DNA of 64,000 nucleotides from contig DATALQ010000002.1 in NCBI GenBank assembly GCA_036260935.1, forward strand, positions 60,159 through 124,158, read 5' to 3'. Position numbers and translations under genes: made by a program. The notes below the pieces were generated by a model, which was not told the DNA's origin, did not search any database, and saw nothing but the letters and a program-made list of their open reading frames with translations. This DNA is from JAEYOM01 sp036260935. Lineage in GTDB: Bacteria > Bacillota > Clostridia > Acetivibrionales > DTU013. This document shows, one piece after another, positions 24,789 to 33,178 of the stretch (positions within the stretch are counted from its first letter, which is position 1; each line of letters starts with the position of its first letter).

Positions 24789-26825
24789 ATGAGTTTATTG
24801 TTATTTAACAACGTTGTAAAGGAATATCGCAACAGGCTGGTGTTGAACGGAGCCAGCCTTAGGATCGAAAGAGGGGAAAGGGTCGCGCTTGTCGGGCCTA
24901 ACGGAGCGGGAAAGACGACTCTTCTGAGGATAGCGGCGGGGTTGGAAACCTGTGATACCGGAAACGCGTCCGTCGCAAGGAGCACCAGGATGGGTTATCT
25001 TACGCAGGACCTGAATGAAATGGATCCGGAGGGCAGGATATTCAGGGAAACTGCGCTTTACCATGAAGAGGTGAGCCGGCTGGAGCAGAAGCTCAGAAAT
25101 CTCGAAAACAGGATGACAGAGCCCGAACTTCCCGGCAATCCTGAAGAATATGACAGGGTCATGAAGGAATATTCCAGGCTTCTTAACAGGTTTGAGGGCA
25201 TGGACGGTTATACGATAGAATCAAAGATCAAATCGATGCTGCTTGGGCTCGGACTCAAGGAGGAAGCGCTTACACTTCCGGTGGAATTGTTGAGCGGCGG
25301 TGAAAAAATGAGGGTCGCACTTGCCAGAATTCTGCTGGAAGAGCCGGAACTGCTCGTACTCGATGAACCTACGAACCATCTCGATATAGAAGGAGTAGTA
25401 TGGCTGGAAGGCTTTCTGAAGAGATTCGACGGAGGAGTACTCCTGGTATCACATGACAGATATTTCCTGGATCAGGTCGCTACCAGGGTTGCCGAGCTTG
25501 AAAACGGGACTATCACCGAGAGAAGCGGCAATTACTCGACTTTCATGGAACAGAAGGAGAAACTCAGGGAATTTGCCCAAAGAGAGCAATTCAGGCTCAG
25601 GCAGGAGATAAAAAGGGAGAATGCGATCGCGGATCAACTGAAGGGATCGAGGAAGATCAGTGCGTGGAAAAGCAGGCTGAAGACCGTGGAAAGGCTTGAA
25701 AACGAACTGAATGTTACACTGAAGGTATCGAAGGAGCGGCAGCATCTTTATAGAACCGCTGCTCCTGGCATCTCTTTCGATAAGATCGGGCACATGAGCG
25801 CCGATATAGCCATGGCGGATAAACTGGAGAAATGCTATAACGGTTTTCCGCTGTTTTCCGGCGTAACCTTTGAAATAAAGGGCGGAGAAAGGGTCGGGAT
25901 CATAGGGCCGAATGGCTGCGGAAAATCGACTCTGATCAATATATTGCTGGGAAAGGACAAGGATTTCAATGGCAGGGCCAGACTCGGAGAGTGGGTCAGA
26001 TACGGGTATCTCGGTCAGGAGGTCGATTTCCCGGATATGGATCGTACGATACTGGAGGAACTGCTTGCCGCAAAGGAAATGGATATCGGCACTGCCAGGA
26101 ACTATCTGGCCCGGTTCCAGTTTTACAGCGATGAGGTTGACAAGAAGATAGAAGTACTCAGCGGCGGGGAGAAGGTCAGGCTCTATCTGGCCTGCATGAT
26201 GCTCGAAGGTCCGGACTGCCTGATCATGGACGAACCTACGAACCATCTTGACGTACCTGCCAGGAACGCCCTGGAGTCAGCCATACTGGAATTCGGCGGG
26301 ACAATAATCGCTGTTTCACATGACAGGTACTTCCTGAACCGCTGTATAAACAGAATATTGGAGTTCTCCGACGGTGCTCTGCACGCATATGAGGGGAACT
26401 ATGACGCCTACAGGCTGAAGAAGCAGGAGACAGGTTTCGCGGCAGCGGCAGCGGGGATGGATGCACGGACAGGTGCCGGGGCGCCTGCAGGGACAGGAAC
26501 CGGGGCGGCGTCCGGAAAAGGTTCCGCGACGGCGGCGGAGACAGGTGCCGGGGCATCGGCTGGAGAAGAGACTTTGGCATCGACAGGGGCTGGAGACGGA
26601 AAGGATATGAGAGCACGGACAGGAAAGCGCGACAAGAAAAATAGTAAAGGCACACAGACGGACGATGAGCGGGAGGCTGAAAAGCTGGAAGCCAGGATCG
26701 CAGAGCTTGAAAAGAAACAGCAGGAGCTTGAAAGCTCATTCGGTCCTGAGACTCTTCCTGATACCTACTTCGAATATGACAGGTTGCTTAAGGAACTGGA
26801 AGAACTGTATGGACAAATTTCATAA
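24789..26825 (+). CDS. ABC-F family ATPase (ribosome-associated)
   Basis: 678 residues with two ABC domains and no membrane part, so it acts on ribosomes rather than as a transporter. Domain 1: Walker A GPNGAGKTTL (about 36-45), signature LSGGEKMRVALARILLEEPE, Walker B LLVLDEPTNHLD. Then the inter-domain P-site linker (about 245-325), domain 2 with GPNGCGKST and LSGGEKVRLYL. Residues 540-625 are a Gly/Ala/Thr-rich low-complexity tether, followed by a C-terminal coiled coil (AEKLEARIAELEKKQQELE), as in the YdiF/Uup-type. Relatives either regulate translation or protect ribosomes from antibiotics. ATG 24789 follows GGGAGTGATATGAA. Confidence 0.93.
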   Translation: MSLLLFNNVVKEYRNRLVLNGASLRIERGERVALVGPNGAGKTTLLRIAAGLETCDTGNASVARSTRMGYLTQDLNEMDPEGRIFRETALYHEEVSRLEQKLRNLENRMTEPELPGNPEEYDRVMKEYSRLLNRFEGMDGYTIESKIKSMLLGLGLKEEALTLPVELLSGGEKMRVALARILLEEPELLVLDEPTNHLDIEGVVWLEGFLKRFDGGVLLVSHDRYFLDQVATRVAELENGTITERSGNYSTFMEQKEKLREFAQREQFRLRQEIKRENAIADQLKGSRKISAWKSRLKTVERLENELNVTLKVSKERQHLYRTAAPGISFDKIGHMSADIAMADKLEKCYNGFPLFSGVTFEIKGGERVGIIGPNGCGKSTLINILLGKDKDFNGRARLGEWVRYGYLGQEVDFPDMDRTILEELLAAKEMDIGTARNYLARFQFYSDEVDKKIEVLSGGEKVRLYLACMMLEGPDCLIMDEPTNHLDVPARNALESAILEFGGTIIAVSHDRYFLNRCINRILEFSDGALHAYEGNYDAYRLKKQETGFAAAAAGMDARTGAGAPAGTGTGAASGKGSATAAETGAGASAGEETLASTGAGDGKDMRARTGKRDKKNSKGTQTDDEREAEKLEARIAELEKKQQELESSFGPETLPDTYFEYDRLLKELEELYGQIS

Positions 26826-26917
26826 TAATATAGAATAAAATGAAGGAGATTAGCTAAAATTTAACGAATATAATCTTAGTGCTTGAAAATTTTCAATACG
26901 AACAGGGGGACATTTTG

Positions 26918-28408
26918 ATGAAGCAGGTTGATAAATATAACACGCACAGAGCAAATAACATCAGTTTGATAGTTATTGCCATTGTAGTATTATTGCTGAC
27001 GTTCCAGTCTTACTTTACGGGAGGGATCACGGAAGCTTTGGATACCGGCATAAAAGGCGGTATCGTATTTGTGCTGGCTCTGGTCGTTTATTTCGTACCT
27101 ATGAATCCGTATATTAAAGGCCTGCTTTTCGGAGTAATACCGGGTACAGTCTCAATGGCGCTATTCTATTTGATAAAGTTTACTCTGGACAAACATTACC
27201 TTATATTTGCCTCGGCTGCTATAGTTGCGCTTTACTTTAAAAAAGAACTGCTTATCTGGTATGGAATTATAATGGATGTGCTTTTTATATTCGTTTATAC
27301 TCTGAAAGCTGAAAATTTTGTTGGCGCGGGAGCGCAACTATCCGATTTTGCCAGTCTATTCATACTGTACAACAGCATTATAATAATGCTATATCTCCTG
27401 ACCCGCTGGGGAAGAGCGCTTGTGGATGATGCGGGAGAAAACGAGGCTAGGTCCAGGGATCTCCTTTCAAAGCTCGAAGCGACCTTCGCCGGACTCGATG
27501 AAAGCTCGAAGGTGCTGGACAGTAATATCGAAAGCTTTACAGGCAATGTGCATACTACAAAGGATGCCAGCAGTGAGATCTCAGTCGCAATGAACGAGAT
27601 GTCGAAGGTAATACAGACGGAAGCCGTGAGTATCCAGCAGATAAGCTCCAATATGGTGGATTCGCTTTCGGGCGTCGACGATGCAAAGAAGATATCGAAG
27701 GGGATCGTAGATAAAACTGAAGATATGGGTAAGAAGATTGTCCAAGGCCTCGACCAGATAGAGCGGGTAAATGGCAGCATGCAGATAGTCAGTACCGCGA
27801 TCGGCAGTGCGGCGTCGACTGTTAACAGTCTGCAAAACAGCGTACAGACCATCAATACCTCGCTTGAGGGAATAAAGCAGATCGCCGAACAGACCAATAT
27901 GCTTGCGTTGAACGCCTCCATAGAATCGGCGCGCGCAGGCGAGCAGGGCAGAGGGTTTGCCGTCGTGGCCGAAGAGATAAGGAAACTGGCCGATCAAAGC
28001 TCAAGAATTGTAAGCGAAATAAATAAAGTGATCGCAAGCATACTGGAAAAGACTCAGGAAGCAACCGAGCATGTAAACAAGGGGGATCTGGCCGTAAATG
28101 AAGAAAAGGACGTGATAAACAATATTTCGCTTTATTTCGGATCCCTTGAAAGGTCCTTTTCCCAGACTAATGACGAGATAGTAAGGGAAATGAAATTGTT
28201 CGACAGTATAGCAGAAAGCTATCTGAGTACCCAGGCCCAGCTGGAAAACATATCTTCCATTTCTGAAGAAAATGTAGCTTCGGTTCAGGAAATACTTGCT
28301 ACCGTAGAAAATGAAAACGAACAGATAGTACATATAGGCAAAGCAATAGAAGAGATACGCAAATTGAGCGGGAAATTAAAGGAAATGATCAATTCGGGAA
28401 GATCATGA
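26918..28408 (+). CDS. Methyl-accepting chemotaxis protein, paralogue of the receptor at 686-2173
   Basis: 496 residues from ATG 26918, preferred because CAGGGGGACATTTTG precedes it and the length then matches the paralogue; an in-frame GTG at 26879 is possible. It has the same plan: about six membrane helices in the first 170 residues with no large sensor domain, then the long signalling hairpin with tip IAEQTNMLALNASIESARAG and EEIRKLADQSS near 320-365. It follows the ABC-F gene after 90 bp and ends at a strong terminator. Confidence 0.93.
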   Translation: MKQVDKYNTHRANNISLIVIAIVVLLLTFQSYFTGGITEALDTGIKGGIVFVLALVVYFVPMNPYIKGLLFGVIPGTVSMALFYLIKFTLDKHYLIFASAAIVALYFKKELLIWYGIIMDVLFIFVYTLKAENFVGAGAQLSDFASLFILYNSIIIMLYLLTRWGRALVDDAGENEARSRDLLSKLEATFAGLDESSKVLDSNIESFTGNVHTTKDASSEISVAMNEMSKVIQTEAVSIQQISSNMVDSLSGVDDAKKISKGIVDKTEDMGKKIVQGLDQIERVNGSMQIVSTAIGSAASTVNSLQNSVQTINTSLEGIKQIAEQTNMLALNASIESARAGEQGRGFAVVAEEIRKLADQSSRIVSEINKVIASILEKTQEATEHVNKGDLAVNEEKDVINNISLYFGSLERSFSQTNDEIVREMKLFDSIAESYLSTQAQLENISSISEENVASVQEILATVENENEQIVHIGKAIEEIRKLSGKLKEMINSGRS

Positions 28409-28423
28409 ACTGATTTCTGAAAG

Positions 28424-28456
28424 GGCTGGTATCACATCAGATACCGGCCTTTTTTA
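28424..28456 (+). terminator. Terminator of the second chemotaxis receptor gene
   Basis: GGCTGGTATC (28424-28433) pairs with GATACCGGCC (28440-28449), followed by T7. Confidence 0.92.
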
Positions 28457-28474
28457 TTTTACACTGCCTCTCTT

Positions 28475-28512
28475 ATTACCAGAGTTTGACATAAATAAAT
28501 ACATTTGGTAAT
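28475..28512. promoter_or_regulatory. Possible operator/promoter region of xylanase 1
   Basis: Inverted repeat ATTACCA (28475-28481) ... TGGTAAT (28506-28512) with a perfect -35-like TTGACA at 28486-28491 between the arms. No matching -10 is at a usable distance, so only the dyad is clearly seen. Confidence 0.35.
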
Positions 28513-28534
28513 TTATATGATGGAGGTGGTTAAA

Positions 28535-31500
28535 TTGAGTAGTATTAAGCTCAAGAATTGGAGAAAGGTTATAGCAGTGCTGTCCGTTCTGGCGCTGGTT
28601 TTCATGTATGCGCCAATGCTCGGCAGCGCGGCGGCAGTGACGGTCTATCACGAGACCTTTGAGACCGGTAGGGGGGCAGCTGTGCAGTCGGGCGGCGCAA
28701 GCCTTACGCCTGTCACCGGCAAGGTCTTTGAAGGGAATAGCGACGGGGCCGCTTTGTATGTAAGCAACAGGTCAAACAACTGGGATGCTGCCGATTTCGG
28801 GTTTACAGACATAGGCCTGGAAAACGGCAAAACTTATACGATAACGGTAAAAGGCTATGTAGACGCGGAAGCGGCTGTACCTGACGGAGCACAGGCATTT
28901 CTTCAGTGTGTCGACAGCTATGCATGGCTGGCAGGCGCCAATTTTACGACCGGTGCTGCGTTCACACTGACAGGGACGTATACGGTCGATACCAGCAAGG
29001 ATTCCAGACTGCGTGTTCAATCGAATGATGCCGGTGCTGCGGTTCCGTTTTATATCGGGGATGTCCTCATTACAGGCGATGATACACCAATAGTTCCGAC
29101 AGACACCGTCTATCATGAAACCTTTGCCGACGGTACGGGCATTGCGGTACAATCGGGCGGCGCCAATCTGACACAGGTCACCGGCAAGGTATTTGATGGC
29201 AATGACGACGGTGCTGCCTTGTATGTAAGCGGCAGAGCAAACAACTGGGATGCCGCCGATTTCAGATTTGCAGACATCGGCCTGGAAAATGGCGAAACCT
29301 ATACCATAAAAGTTACAGGTTATGTCGATGCGGACGTCCCAGCAACAACCGGTGCCGGGGCGGCCCTTCAAACAGACAAGACCTATTCATGGATTGGAAG
29401 TGCTGATTTTGTACCCGGGCAGGCATTCGCCCTGACTGCGGACTATACTGTCGACACAACTACGGACACGGCTATCCGCATTCAATCGACCGAGGCCGGA
29501 AAAACCATTCCATTCTACATAGGAGATATCCTGATTACGGGGAAGGCTTCCGGGGGCGGAGAAGAGAGGCCTCCTGCGCTGCCCTTCACGACAGTCACGT
29601 TCGAAGATCAGACAGCGGGCGGATTTGTTCCTAGGGGCGGCAACGAGATACTAACAGTGACTAGTGAAGACAACCATACCGACGGAGGAGGCTATTGCCT
29701 TAAAGTCGAAGGCAGAACCCAAGCCTGGAACGGTCCTGCTCTGCGTGTTGAAAAATACGTCGACCAGGGCAGCGAATATAAAGTTACGGCCTGGGTCAAG
29801 ACAATAACCCCGTCAAGTGTACAGCTGCAGCTTTCGACGCAGGTAGGCAACGGAAGCGGCGCAAGTTATATCAATCTGCAGGGCAGGAACATCACTGCCG
29901 ACGACGGCTGGGTTATGTACGAAGGTACATACCGTTATAATAGTGTTGGCGGTGAATTCATAACGATATATGTGGAAAGCTCGAATAACGCAACAGCATC
30001 CTACTATATCGATGATATCAGCTTTGTACCGACCGGCTCGGCTCCCATTGATATACAGAAGGACCTGGTCCCGATGAAGAACGCGTATCAAAACGATTTT
30101 CTAATAGGCGACGCCATTTCTGCCGAGGATTTGTCGGGCGTAAGACTGGAACTGCTGAAAATGCATTGCAACGTAGCGACGGCAGGCAATGCAATGAAAC
30201 CCGATGCACTTCAGCCTACGAAGGGGAACTTTACCTTCACTGCAGCTGATGAGATGCTTGACAAAGTCCTGGCGTCAGGACTGCAAATGCACGGTCATGT
30301 GCTTGCCTGGCACTCGCAGTCCCCCAACTGGCTGAACAGGCAGGTTGACACAAGCGGTAATGTATTGTTGGATGCCGACGGCAATGAAATACCGCTGGGC
30401 CGCGATGAAGCGCTCACGAACCTGAGAACTCATATCCGGACTGTAATGGAGCACTTCGGGAACAAGGTAATCTCCTGGGATGTCGTAAACGAGGCAATGA
30501 ACGACAACCCGTCGAATCCTGAGGATTGGAAGGCGTCCCTGCGCAGAAGCCCCTGGTTCAACGCAATCGGAGACGATTATCTTGAGCAGGCGTTCCTGGC
30601 TGCAAGGGAGGTTCTCGATGCACATCCCGACTGGAACATAACGCTATATTACAATGATTACAACGACGACAACCAGAAAAAGGCAACAGCGATCTACAAC
30701 ATGGTAAAGGATCTTAACGGCAAATATGCCCAGACGCATCCCGGCAAGCTTCTTATCGACGGCGTCGGAATGCAGGGACACTACAACATGAGCACGAACC
30801 CGGCAAATGTACTGCTTTCTCTTGAAAGGTTCATTTCACTGGGAGTAAAGGTTAGCATAAGCGAGCTCGATATCCAGGCCGGCAACAACTTCTCACTCCC
30901 CGAAAACCTTGCAATATCCCAGGGTTATAAGTATGCACAGCTTATGAAGATATTCAGGGACCATGCTGCAAGTATCGAACGCGTCACCTTCTGGGGGTTG
31001 GATGACGGCACCAGCTGGAGATCCTCTACAAATCCCACCCCGTTCGATAGGAACCTGCAGGCGAAACTGGCTTATTACGGCGTAATCGATCCTGATAAGT
31101 ACATGGCAGAGCATGAACCGGAAACTCCGCCCGGAGCGAACCAGTCTACTGCCGGCTATGCCACACCCGTGATTGACGGTACGGCAGACGCAGTTTGGGA
31201 TAACACGCCGGCTATGCCGATAAACAGGTACCAAATGGCATTCCAGGGAGCGAACGGCACGGCAAAGGCTCTTTGGGACGAAAAAAACCTGTATGTCCTG
31301 GTACAGGTGAGCAATGCCGAGCTTGACAAAGCCAGCGCCAACGCATGGGAGCAGGACTCGGCCGAGGTCTTCGTCGATGAGGACAATGAAAAGACTTCGT
31401 ACTATGAGGAGGATGACGGACAATACAGGATCAATTTCGATAATGAAACATCCTTCAATCCGGCAACAATAGCGGAAGGTTTTGAGTCAAAGACCAGTAT

Positions 31501-32965
31501 TTCCGGAACCGATTACACTGTCGAAATGAAGATACCGTTCAGGTCAATCACTCCTGCGAACGATGTCAAGATCGGCTTCGACGCCCAGATAAACGACGGC
31601 AAGAACGGCGCGCGTCAAAGCGTGGCTGCATGGAATGATTTGACCGGAAACGATTTTCAGGATACATCGGTATTCGGCGTTCTTACCCTTACAGGCAAAT
31701 CATCCGGCGGCGGTGGCGGTAATACTTCAGGCGGATCACAGACAACCGGAGCATCCGGCGGCGAAATAAGCAGCAGGACAGTCGGCGATTATATTATCTT
31801 TACGGCGGCAATCATTTCAAATAAGGGGTCGAACGGAGAATTATCCGCCAGTGTAAACACCGATACTTTGAATTCTCTGGCAAGCAAGGCAAAGGATGCG
31901 GAATCGAAGGGCCAGAAAGCAATCGTCGAGCTTAAGGTCGGCAGTTCTCCCGAAGCCGGCAGGGCAACCATGGATTTGCCCAAGGATGCCCTGACCAAAC
32001 TGTCACAGGATACAAAGGCTGATTTAAGGATAGATATGGGCATGGCTACAATAACGTTTGATGCAAAATCCGTGGATTCCTTGAGCAGCCAGCTTACGGA
32101 TGCAAAAGTAAGCTTAAGCTTATCCAAGGTGGACAGTGCTTCTCTGCCTCAGGATATAAAGGCCAAGGTCGGCAACAGACCTGTGTTCGACATATCCCTG
32201 ATGTCGGGGAACAAGGCGATAACCGATTTCGGCGGCGGAAAACTGCAGATAGGTATACCATATACTCCGCAATCCGGCGAAAATACCGACGCCATAATAG
32301 TATATCAAGTCGCAGACAATGGCAGGCTGAATCCCGTCAGAGGCAGATATGACGAGGCTGCCGGCGCAGTGATCTGTGTTGTGGGGCATCTGTCAAAGTA
32401 TGCAGTTGGTTACAATAATTTGACGTTCAGCGATATAAGCGCTAAAAACTGGTATGGAAAAGCTGTTTCCTTTATTGCGGCAAGAGGGATAACAGACGGT
32501 ATAGGCGACGGTAAGTTCGGCCCTGATGATAAACTCACAAGAGCGGATTTTCTCGTCATGCTGATGAGAGCTTATCAGATCGAACCCGATGCCAATCCCT
32601 CAGCTAACTTCACCGACGCAGGCAGTGCGTATTATACGGGATATCTTGCGGCCGCGAAGAAGCTGGGCATAACTGAAGGCATAGGGGGTAACCTTTATGC
32701 ACCGAACCGCATTATTACACGTCAGGAAGTGTTTACACTGGTGTATAATACGTTGAAATCGGTCAATGAACTGCCCTCGGCTAAATCGGGCAAGTCCTTT
32801 GCAGCTTTTACCGATTCCGGCAAGGTTGCACTATGGGCTGGCGAGGCTATGAAGAGCCTTACGGAAGCCGGAGTTATAACCGGCGACAACGGCAGGCTGA
32901 ATCCTTCGGGAAATGCCAGCAGGGCTGAAATGGCACAGGTTTTGTATAATTTGCTTAAAGGTTGA
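28535..32965 (+). CDS. SLH-anchored endo-1,4-beta-xylanase, GH10 (xylanase 1)
   Basis: 1476 residues from TTG 28535; ATGGAGGTGG lies 6 bases upstream, and the two paralogues use the same TTG-AGT start. Domains: signal peptide (1-33); two CBM22-like modules (about 35-180 and 190-338) that share the YHETF...NNWDAADF pattern; a canonical CBM22 (350-505); GH10 catalytic domain (505-870) with acid/base E653 in WDVVNEAMND and nucleophile E777 in SISELDI; CBM9 (870-1060); a Gly/Ser linker; a conserved domain of about 200 residues; and three SLH repeats (1298-1476) that bind the cell-wall polymer. It would hydrolyse xylan while tethered to the cell surface. Monocistronic. Confidence 0.96.
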   Translation: MSSIKLKNWRKVIAVLSVLALVFMYAPMLGSAAAVTVYHETFETGRGAAVQSGGASLTPVTGKVFEGNSDGAALYVSNRSNNWDAADFGFTDIGLENGKTYTITVKGYVDAEAAVPDGAQAFLQCVDSYAWLAGANFTTGAAFTLTGTYTVDTSKDSRLRVQSNDAGAAVPFYIGDVLITGDDTPIVPTDTVYHETFADGTGIAVQSGGANLTQVTGKVFDGNDDGAALYVSGRANNWDAADFRFADIGLENGETYTIKVTGYVDADVPATTGAGAALQTDKTYSWIGSADFVPGQAFALTADYTVDTTTDTAIRIQSTEAGKTIPFYIGDILITGKASGGGEERPPALPFTTVTFEDQTAGGFVPRGGNEILTVTSEDNHTDGGGYCLKVEGRTQAWNGPALRVEKYVDQGSEYKVTAWVKTITPSSVQLQLSTQVGNGSGASYINLQGRNITADDGWVMYEGTYRYNSVGGEFITIYVESSNNATASYYIDDISFVPTGSAPIDIQKDLVPMKNAYQNDFLIGDAISAEDLSGVRLELLKMHCNVATAGNAMKPDALQPTKGNFTFTAADEMLDKVLASGLQMHGHVLAWHSQSPNWLNRQVDTSGNVLLDADGNEIPLGRDEALTNLRTHIRTVMEHFGNKVISWDVVNEAMNDNPSNPEDWKASLRRSPWFNAIGDDYLEQAFLAAREVLDAHPDWNITLYYNDYNDDNQKKATAIYNMVKDLNGKYAQTHPGKLLIDGVGMQGHYNMSTNPANVLLSLERFISLGVKVSISELDIQAGNNFSLPENLAISQGYKYAQLMKIFRDHAASIERVTFWGLDDGTSWRSSTNPTPFDRNLQAKLAYYGVIDPDKYMAEHEPETPPGANQSTAGYATPVIDGTADAVWDNTPAMPINRYQMAFQGANGTAKALWDEKNLYVLVQVSNAELDKASANAWEQDSAEVFVDEDNEKTSYYEEDDGQYRINFDNETSFNPATIAEGFESKTSISGTDYTVEMKIPFRSITPANDVKIGFDAQINDGKNGARQSVAAWNDLTGNDFQDTSVFGVLTLTGKSSGGGGGNTSGGSQTTGASGGEISSRTVGDYIIFTAAIISNKGSNGELSASVNTDTLNSLASKAKDAESKGQKAIVELKVGSSPEAGRATMDLPKDALTKLSQDTKADLRIDMGMATITFDAKSVDSLSSQLTDAKVSLSLSKVDSASLPQDIKAKVGNRPVFDISLMSGNKAITDFGGGKLQIGIPYTPQSGENTDAIIVYQVADNGRLNPVRGRYDEAAGAVICVVGHLSKYAVGYNNLTFSDISAKNWYGKAVSFIAARGITDGIGDGKFGPDDKLTRADFLVMLMRAYQIEPDANPSANFTDAGSAYYTGYLAAAKKLGITEGIGGNLYAPNRIITRQEVFTLVYNTLKSVNELPSAKSGKSFAAFTDSGKVALWAGEAMKSLTEAGVITGDNGRLNPSGNASRAEMAQVLYNLLKG

Positions 32966-32988
32966 CTTCAGCTTGTAGTATTGCTTAT

Positions 32989-33021
32989 AAACCGGATATC
33001 TCTAATGGTATCCGGTTTTTT
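32989..33021 (+). terminator. Terminator of xylanase 1 gene
   Basis: AACCGGATA / TATCCGGTT stem followed by T6. Nearly the same stem ends xylanase genes 2 and 3. Confidence 0.92.
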
Positions 33022-33063
33022 GCATGGAAAACAAAGTTCTGGCGCGGGGGCTAGTTAAAAATG

Positions 33064-33167
33064 TCCGATAATCATCATTAATTCTGTAATTTACTATGCA
33101 AATTGGGAATTGTATAATATTGTATGGGTATTATTGCATTTTTAATATTATTAAAATGATTATCGGA
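33064..33167. repeat. 12-bp perfect inverted repeat spanning the xylanase 2 leader
   Basis: TCCGATAATCAT (33064-33075) and its exact complement ATGATTATCGGA (33156-33167), 80 bp apart. The right arm runs into the ribosome site (ATCGGAGGTG). In a transcript that includes both arms the ribosome site would be partly sequestered. Confidence 0.6.
33090..33118 (+). promoter_or_regulatory. Candidate promoter of xylanase 2
   Basis: TTTACT (33090-33095), 17-bp spacer, TATAAT (33113-33118), about 60 bp before the TTG start. A start here would leave out the left arm of the inverted repeat. Confidence 0.5.
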
Positions 33168-33178
33168 GGTGTTTCAGT

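Noticed and set aside
28486..28518. Sigma-A promoter with TTGACA for xylanase 1
   Set aside because: No acceptable -10 at 16-18 bp; the better -10-like sequences are 21-23 bp away and overlap the ribosome site.
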